Part shown: one piece after another, positions 58,991 through 64,000 of the stretch
Layout: every line of letters starts with the position of its first letter
How positions within the stretch are numbered: position 1 is the first letter of the stretch
NCBI GenBank assembly: GCA_016792805.1
Contig: JAEUHX010000016.1
Coordinates: forward strand, 51,424 to 115,423
Direction of reading: 5' to 3'
DNA length: 64,000 nt
Source of the DNA: Planctomycetota bacterium
Lineage (GTDB): Bacteria; Planctomycetota; UBA1135; JACQFD01
Translations under genes and position numbers: made by a program
Notes under the pieces: model-generated
What the model was told of the DNA's origin: nothing
Seen by the model: the letters and a program-made list of their open reading frames with translations, nothing else
Database searches by the model: none

Positions 58991-60721
58991 ATGCTTCAGG
59001 GTGTCACTGTTTGCCCCGGCGTCGCGATCGGCCCCGCATTTCTGCGGGACGATGAGCTCACGCGCGTGGGCTCGTCCCACGTCTCGACTGACCGGGTAAA
59101 CGACGAGCTGAACCGCTTCCGCGAAGCGCTCGATGCCGCGCGGCGCCAATTGATGGATCTGAAGACGAAGCTCGAGGGGAAGATCCGCTCCGTCGACGCG
59201 CGCATCTTCGACACGCATCTCACATATCTGAAGGATCCGATCTTCATCACCGATGTCGAGAAGCTCGTGCTCGAGGAGCAGATGGGCCTCGAGTCGGCGA
59301 TCGCAAAAGTGATTTCGGATTTCGACCGCGTCTTCAAGCTCGTCGAGAGTGAGTACCTTCGCGAGCGCGCGCTCGACCTGCGGGATGTGGGAATTCGCGT
59401 GCTGCGCTGCCTGCGCCCCGCGGCGGCGGAGGGGGCGGAGCCGCAGAAGCGCCCCACGCCTCCCGATCGATATGTGCTTTGTGCAAAGGACCTCTCGATC
59501 GTGGATATGTTCTCTTTGGGGAACGAGCGCGTGGAGGCGATCCTGACGGAGGAAGTGGCGCTCACGTCGCACGCGGCGATTCTGGCGCGATCGATGCGCA
59601 TCCCGACGCTGATGGGCGTGAAGGGATTATTGAAGTCGGTGAAGCCGGGCGACACGGTTCTGGTCGACGCGAGCGGCGCGAATGTTCACATCAGCCCCGA
59701 CGAGCGGCTGCTGGCGGAGTATGGCGCCAGCGCCGAGCCCGAGGACGAAGTGGAGGAGTGGGTCCGCGAGCCCACGCGCACGCGCGACGGCACGTCGATC
59801 GGCGTGCTGGCGACGGGCGGCAACCACGACGACGTGGAGCGCGCCGTCGCTTCGCGCATGACCGGCATGGGGCTCTACCGGTGTGAGCTTCTCTTTCTGT
59901 ATGACAGGCGGCCGCCCGAAGAGGAGACGCTCTATAAGCATTTCGCTCGGGCGGTGGAGCTGGCCCAAGGCAATCCGATCACATTCCGGCTGCTCGACGT
60001 CGACTCGTCGGCGCGGCTCGATGGGTTCGCGCAGGCGTGGAAATCGGCCAAGGCCGAGGGCAATCCTGCGCTCGGGATGAAGTCGATTCGTGCGCTTTTC
60101 AAGGAGCCACAGATCCTTCGCGTGCTTCTGCGCGCACTGCTTCGGGCGAGCGCCCAGGGCGATGTGCGCGTGGTGGTGCCTTTTGTGACCGACGCGAGCG
60201 ACGTTCGGCGCGTGAAAGAGCTCATGTTCGACGAGAAGCAGGCGCTGCGCAAAGCGCGCGTGCCCCACGGCGACCGCGTGCCCGTCGGAGCGATGATTGA
60301 GATTCCCGCGGCGGCGCTCGGCGCGCGCGACTTGCTCGGCGAGACGGATTTCCTGATCGTCGCGCTCGATTCGCTCGTGCAGTACCTGCTCGCAGCCGAC
60401 CGCGAAAATGAAGATCTCAGGGGATCGTTCGCCGTCGTGCATCCGATGGTTCTCCGGGCCGTCCGCGATATTGTTGCAGCGGCCGACGGGCTCGACCGAG
60501 AAGTGATCGTGCACGGCGAGCTCGTGGCAAATCCGGCGAATCTTCCGCTGCTGCTCGGAGCCGGCGTGCGCCGCTTCGGAGTGGCACCTGTTGCATTCCC
60601 GACGTTCAAGCGTGCGCTCGCCGAGATGGATCTGCGCGAAGCGCGGCGGCTTGCCGCCGATGCGCTTCGCTGCTCGACGGCGGGTGAGCTGGAGCAGCTT
60701 CTGATCGGCTACCGCGGATAA
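58991..60721 (+). CDS. phosphotransferase-system enzyme I-like protein with altered active site
   Basis: A 576-residue homologue of PTS enzyme I across its full length (E. coli has 575). Residue-by-residue comparison with E. coli: the phosphohistidine site is kept (ALTSHAAILAR, His194), as are the arginine of GLYRCELLFLY and the glutamate of MIEIPAA. But GTND of the PEP/Mg site reads ALDS (Asn to Asp at 460, Asp to Ser at 461), and the acid-base cysteine of MCGELAG is His508 in VHGELVAN. DIGGDK reads DVDSSA. PEP-dependent phosphorylation of HPr is therefore doubtful. No HPr, HPr kinase or EII gene is in the window. The start ATG follows gluQ divergently by 108 bp. Confidence 0.9.
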   Translation: MLQGVTVCPGVAIGPAFLRDDELTRVGSSHVSTDRVNDELNRFREALDAARRQLMDLKTKLEGKIRSVDARIFDTHLTYLKDPIFITDVEKLVLEEQMGLESAIAKVISDFDRVFKLVESEYLRERALDLRDVGIRVLRCLRPAAAEGAEPQKRPTPPDRYVLCAKDLSIVDMFSLGNERVEAILTEEVALTSHAAILARSMRIPTLMGVKGLLKSVKPGDTVLVDASGANVHISPDERLLAEYGASAEPEDEVEEWVREPTRTRDGTSIGVLATGGNHDDVERAVASRMTGMGLYRCELLFLYDRRPPEEETLYKHFARAVELAQGNPITFRLLDVDSSARLDGFAQAWKSAKAEGNPALGMKSIRALFKEPQILRVLLRALLRASAQGDVRVVVPFVTDASDVRRVKELMFDEKQALRKARVPHGDRVPVGAMIEIPAAALGARDLLGETDFLIVALDSLVQYLLAADRENEDLRGSFAVVHPMVLRAVRDIVAAADGLDREVIVHGELVANPANLPLLLGAGVRRFGVAPVAFPTFKRALAEMDLREARRLAADALRCSTAGELEQLLIGYRG

Positions 60722-60733
60722 TTGCAAAGCCCG

Positions 60734-61834
60734 ATGGGCGTGCGCGCGATATGTGGTTTGGCCGCGCTGCTGGCGGCGGCCGCTGCATGCAGCGGCAAAA
60801 GTGAGCTTCCGAGCGGCGGCACCTCGGCGCGGTTTCCCGTGCTGGAGGAGCCAGGCTCAGCGCGCGCGCTTCGCGTGCTTGCGGGACATCGCATCGAGGG
60901 TTCCGACGGATTTGTGGTGAATCGGCTTGGCTATCGCGGAGCCGAGCCAGCCGCAGCGAAGGCGCCGGGGAGCTTTCGAGTCTCCGTCGTCGGCGGGCCT
61001 TTCGCCTTCGGGCGCGGCGTGGCTTCCGATGGAGCGACCGTTGGATCGCAGCTCCAGGGATTGCTCGCGCGCAATGTTACCAATCGACGCATCGACGTGG
61101 TGACGGCGGGTTCGGGCGCTCGCGCCGATCGCGTCGGCCAGGCGATTCTTGAGAGCGACCTTGGCCTCGACGTCTCGCCCGATCTGTTAATTTGGATTCT
61201 TGAGCCGCTCGACGACGCCGACGGGACGGAGGGTTGGGCCTTGCCGGCCGGCATGGCCGGAAAGCGCGCGGCAGAGGCAGAGGCGCCCGCCACCTCGCGT
61301 CCCGCCGTCGGCACCGCGGAGTGGGCGCTGTTGCGCGATGCGCTGGCTCGGCAGCTTGCCGAGCACGACGTGGCGCAGAAAAGTGATCTTCAAGGATCGG
61401 ACGCCGAGCGCGAGCTCGTCGGCCCGACGCGCTGCCTCGGACTCGAGATGCACTTTGATCGCGGGCTCCCTGCGGCGGTGCAGGCGGTTTCCCAGCGCTG
61501 CGCGGAGCGAAAGATTGCATTCGTCGCCGCGATCCTGCCGCCGCCTCTCGAAGCGGATGTCGAGCTGCGCGCGCTTTACATGGAGGCGCTTCGCGAGCAG
61601 CGCCGCGAGCCGGCGGAAAGCTACAGTTTCCAGGAGGCGTCGGCCCTCGCGGCGGCGATTCGCGCGGCGGGGTGTAGCGCGCTCGATCTCTCCACAGTTC
61701 TGCGCGAGGGGAGCGAGCAGCGACGCGAGCCGCTGCTTGATCTCGCGCGCGGCCGCTGGAACGAGAAGGCCGGAGGGCTCATCGCGGCGAGCCTCGGCGC
61801 GCATATTGTTACGTCGGTGCTGCCGAATCGTTGA
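60734..61834 (+). CDS. SGNH-like lipoprotein lacking the catalytic serine
   Basis: A 366-residue lipoprotein; lipobox AAAC after LAALLAAAA. A segment NRLGYRGAEPAA then FRVSVVGGPFAFGRGVASDG near residues 70-110 matches the entry to SGNH hydrolases, in which N-x-x-G-x-R is followed by GDSFTFG; here GDSF reads GGPF, so the nucleophile is absent. The following VTAGSGARADRVGQAILESD fits the second block. The C-terminal third (~240-366) carries LPPPLEADVELRALYMEALR and FQEASALAAAIRAAGC. The start is the ATG; a TTG next to the upstream stop is in frame. It is 12 bp after the enzyme I-like gene, so they may be co-transcribed. Confidence 0.7.
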   Translation: MGVRAICGLAALLAAAAACSGKSELPSGGTSARFPVLEEPGSARALRVLAGHRIEGSDGFVVNRLGYRGAEPAAAKAPGSFRVSVVGGPFAFGRGVASDGATVGSQLQGLLARNVTNRRIDVVTAGSGARADRVGQAILESDLGLDVSPDLLIWILEPLDDADGTEGWALPAGMAGKRAAEAEAPATSRPAVGTAEWALLRDALARQLAEHDVAQKSDLQGSDAERELVGPTRCLGLEMHFDRGLPAAVQAVSQRCAERKIAFVAAILPPPLEADVELRALYMEALREQRREPAESYSFQEASALAAAIRAAGCSALDLSTVLREGSEQRREPLLDLARGRWNEKAGGLIAASLGAHIVTSVLPNR

Positions 61835-62756
61835 GCGGCTCGACGCGCGCGCCCGCGCGCGGGATGTCACAAATTCTGTATTGTGGCGTTTCGCCGGCTC
61901 GCGCGAAGGCCGCCGCCATCGCGGCGCCGACGCGCTCGAGGTCGCCCCGTCCCAACGCGATCATGGCGGAGCCGCTGCCGGAGATCGCGGCGCCAAGCGC
62001 CCCGGCGTCCCGCGCCGCACGCAGGACCTCCGCACAGCCGGGGATGAGCGGCGCGCGGTAGGGGGTGTGGAGCTCGTCGTCGAGGGCGAGTGCGAGGCGC
62101 GCCGGGTCGAGGTCCTCGAGGCCGCGCAGGAGCTGCGCGAGGCGGCGCGCCTGATCGCGGGCGACGGAGAAGGGGACGGTGGCCGGCAGGACGGCGCGCG
62201 CGCGCTTGGTCTCCACGCGCGTGCGCGGCCAGGCAACGACGATGCGCAGGTCGGGGTGGAGGCGCGCCTGGTAATAGTGCACTTTGCCGGCGCGCTCGGG
62301 CATGGCGATCACGCAGCCGCCGAGGAGCGCGGGCCCGATGTTGTCGGGGTGCCCTTCGAGCTCGCAGCCGAGCTGGAAGAGTTCGGCCTCGGGAACGTCG
62401 GCCCGAAGAAGGGACGCGGCGGCAAGCAGCCCGGCCACGGTGGCGCTCCCCGAAGAACCCATGCCCCGGGCGACGGGAATCTCCGAGTGGGCGCGCACGC
62501 GCGCCGCTGGAAGCGCAGCTCCCAGGTGGGCCGCGAGCCGTCCCATGGCGGCACCGATGCGTTCGACGCCGTCGATGGGGCGCTCGGTCAGCGTGCCGGA
62601 GAGCTCGATGGGTGGCTGCGGGGAGCCGGCGGGAAGCGGCGTCACCTCGAGCTGAAGCTCGATCGGGAGCGCGAGCCCGAGGCAGTCGAAGCCGGGGCCG
62701 AGGTTGCTCGTGCTCGACGCTACGCGGATGCGGAAGCCGTTCGTCGGTGCGGGCAC
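61809..62756 (-). CDS. thrB: homoserine kinase
   Basis: GHMP kinase of 315 residues that phosphorylates homoserine in threonine synthesis. Blocks: [20 protein letters not shown] near residues 10-29, the ATP loop [20 protein letters not shown] near residue 90, a conserved [13 protein letters not shown], and [15 protein letters not shown] near the C-terminus. The start is a GTG directly before [11 protein letters not shown]; upstream in-frame codons are low-complexity. It is convergent with the lipoprotein gene, overlapping by 26 bp. No other threonine-pathway gene is adjacent. Confidence 0.92.
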   Translation of the reverse strand: MPAPTNGFRIRVASSTSNLGPGFDCLGLALPIELQLEVTPLPAGSPQPPIELSGTLTERPIDGVERIGAAMGRLAAHLGAALPAARVRAHSEIPVARGMGSSGSATVAGLLAAASLLRADVPEAELFQLGCELEGHPDNIGPALLGGCVIAMPERAGKVHYYQARLHPDLRIVVAWPRTRVETKRARAVLPATVPFSVARDQARRLAQLLRGLEDLDPARLALALDDELHTPYRAPLIPGCAEVLRAARDAGALGAAISGSGSAMIALGRGDLERVGAAMAAAFARAGETPQYRICDIPRAGARVEPLNDSAAPT

Positions 62757-62998
62757 AGCGGCCTGTTTGGTATTGCGACTTTGTAAGCTTCGGGGAGGCT
62801 GGAGAAGCCCGGTTGATGAGTGTAAAGTCTGGGAGTTCGAAATCGGCCTCGGGCGCTTGCGGCGGTCACCCCAATGCCGCACCGGCGTCCTCGGCTGGCG
62901 AGGCAATCGCCTCGCGATGTGGACCCGAAGCAGCGCTCCGATCGGACGCGTCACGGAATCCGAGCGAGGCACCTTCGGGTTGGAGGACGGTGATTCGC

Positions 62999-63637
62999 AT
63001 GCCCCAAAGAGCAGCAACCCGCGCGCGCGCCACGTCGGCCCCCAAGGGCGCAGCGCGTTCGAAGACCTCGTCCGCGAACGCAACGCGCGCGGAGGAGACG
63101 ACCCATTCCCATGCCGCCGATGCCGGCGAGCGCCCTGTGAGCGCGCGACCGGCGAAGGCGGCGCCCGCCGCGGAGCGCCCGGCTCCGGCGACGGCGACGC
63201 TTCGGCCGCCGAAGAAGAAGGTGCCGGGGAACGCCGAGGAATCGGTGTCGGCGGCGCCGCCCAAGGCGGGACTGAAGCGAGTGGTTGTGGCGCCGGTTGA
63301 AGCGAGCGCGCCGCCGAAGCCGGTGGAGCGCCCGGAGCGGGTGATTCCCGAGCCGGAGGAGCGCCCGATGTCGCCCGAGGAGCTCTCGGCGGAGCGCGAC
63401 CGCATCTATGCGCGGCTCACGGCGATCCCCAATGTGATCTCGCGTCCTTCGCCAGCGGATTATGTGGTTTTCGAGGTGGCGGACCCGGAAGCAACCTATC
63501 GCAAGCTCGTGAGCCTGGGCGTTCCCTCGGAGAACATTCAGAAATACCCGAAGCTCCCGAATGGCATGCGCGTTTTTGTGAAATCCGCGCGTCGTAACGA
63601 GGCGTTTATCCGCGCGCTGGAGCTGGCGACGAAGTAG
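62999..63637 (+). CDS. protein with a HisC-like C-terminal domain and no catalytic half
   Basis: A 212-residue protein. Residues 1-~130 are Ala/Pro/Arg/Lys-rich and probably disordered. Residues ~135-212 (ERDRIYARLTAIPNVISRPS, ADYVVFEVADPEATYRKLVS, LPNGMRVFVKSARRNEAFIR) look like the small C-terminal domain of histidinol-phosphate aminotransferase, including the strand that carries the substrate arginine (GMRVFV). The pyridoxal-binding large domain with its lysine is missing, so it cannot transaminate. The start is uncertain: ATG at 62999 here, or ATG at 62816 for 273 residues. It is divergent from thrB. Confidence 0.55.
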   Translation: MPQRAATRARATSAPKGAARSKTSSANATRAEETTHSHAADAGERPVSARPAKAAPAAERPAPATATLRPPKKKVPGNAEESVSAAPPKAGLKRVVVAPVEASAPPKPVERPERVIPEPEERPMSPEELSAERDRIYARLTAIPNVISRPSPADYVVFEVADPEATYRKLVSLGVPSENIQKYPKLPNGMRVFVKSARRNEAFIRALELATK

Positions 63638-64000
63638 CGCACTCGGCAGGGGTCCTTCACCGCGCGAGCACTTGGTTGTCCGAGAAGTGGGGCCTGCGCG
63701 CGCGTTGCTGTTTGGATGATAAGTGGGTTCGGCGTGCGCGTTGCTAATTCGACGATAAGTGGGGTCGGCGCGTGCGCGCTACCACCCAATCGATAAGTGG
63801 GGTCGGCGCGTGCGCCGACCGGCTTTCGCGCGCGTGCGCGCGAGGCTGTCGATTTGTGGCTCGGGAAGAATGGGGCGTGGTCAGTCTTGGCGCGGCAGCG
63901 AACAGTCCAAGAGGCCATTCCAGGATTCCTCCGAGCTGCGCGCGGGCCTCGGCGCCCAGCGCGGCGTTGCGCGTCCTCGGCGTAGCCTCCGACTACGCCT
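63638..64000. other. non-coding stretch with repeat units
   Basis: No gene is supported here. It holds four repeat units (separate entry) and, at its end, a hairpin GGCGTAG/CTACGCC around CCTCCGA preceded by GCTGCGCGCGGGCCTCGG. A similar but shorter hairpin (CGTAAC/GTTACG) with a related GCTGCGTGCGGGTCTCG lies at 47.86-47.90 kb. Small frames in this stretch have no protein-like features. Confidence 0.5.
63685..63826 (+). repeat. four degenerate 36-38-bp tandem repeat units
   Basis: AAGTGGG begins units at 63685, 63721, 63757 and 63795 (steps of 36, 36 and 38 bp). From the second unit on, each is preceded by GAT; the third and fourth continue GGTCGGCGCGTGCGC. The fourth unit completes the palindrome GGTCGGCGC-GT-GCGCCGACC. 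Sequence and period match the pair at 48.8 kb. Confidence 0.8.

Noticed and set aside
48821..63852. Possible CRISPR array from the regularly spaced repeats
   Set aside because: The units are degenerate, spacers are not unique, there are no cas genes, and the repeat itself fills almost the whole period.

Overview
The window is GC-rich bacterial DNA, densely packed with genes. The protein repertoire points to a Planctomycetota-like organism with a diderm envelope. An ECF sigma factor is fused to a membrane segment and an extracytoplasmic carboxypeptidase-regulatory-like region. A second ECF sigma factor is coupled to a Ser/Thr kinase. Large exported FG-GAP proteins share a C-terminal module, and there are M16 peptidases and a DUF4932-like protein. 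KdsB implies Kdo-containing lipopolysaccharide. The taxonomic call is inference from gene content; no rRNA gene is present.

Region 1 (1-9.0 kb) is a tightly coupled plus-strand operon for anaerobic aromatic-ring dearomatisation: had (cut by the window edge), oah, a GNAT, dch, bcrC, bcrB, bcrA, bcrD, a short-chain dehydrogenase and, 37 bp later, a second GNAT paralogous to the first. This is a class I (ATP-dependent, Thauera/Rhodopseudomonas-type) benzoyl-CoA reductase plus the three enzymes that convert its dienoyl-CoA product to 3-hydroxypimelyl-CoA. A glutaryl-CoA dehydrogenase homologue at 24.3-25.5 kb supplies a later step of the same route (glutaryl-CoA to crotonyl-CoA). No ferredoxin, benzoate-CoA ligase or transporter is visible here; they would have to lie upstream or elsewhere.

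Region 2 (9-30.4 kb) is a surface and signalling region: the sigma/membrane/repeat fusion, a small membrane protein, two tandem ~990-residue FG-GAP proteins, the kinase/ECF pair, a secreted protein, a DUF4932-like metallopeptidase, an EI24-like membrane protein, glutaryl-CoA dehydrogenase, a lipoprotein, a third FG-GAP protein and a GAF-PAS hybrid histidine kinase. Three FG-GAP proteins and one unrelated secreted protein end in the same ~140-residue domain.

Region 3 (30.4-47 kb) mixes housekeeping and envelope genes: DUF1844, CTP synthase, KdsB, a lipoprotein, a secreted GH38 alpha-mannosidase, a methyltransferase-like membrane protein, a GT-C glycosyltransferase, a LysM protein, an NtrC/NtrX-type regulator, AnmK and an exported HEAT-repeat protein with an embedded degenerate receiver-like segment.

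Region 4 (47-64 kb) holds tRNA-Thr(CGT) preceded by a run of hairpins, a BtpA-family protein, two blocks of palindromic 36-38 bp repeats, a paired M16 peptidase operon, an HExxH lipoprotein, an NTF2-like protein, MoaB, a CobW-like P-loop protein, Pcm, an alpha/beta hydrolase, GluQ, a phosphotransferase enzyme I-like protein that has lost key catalytic residues, an SGNH-like lipoprotein lacking its serine, ThrB and an isolated HisC C-terminal-like domain.

The most notable items are the benzoyl-CoA reductase operon with its paired GNATs in this unexpected genomic background, the enzyme I-like pseudo-phosphotransferase, the membrane-anchored sigma fusion and the shared C-terminal module.
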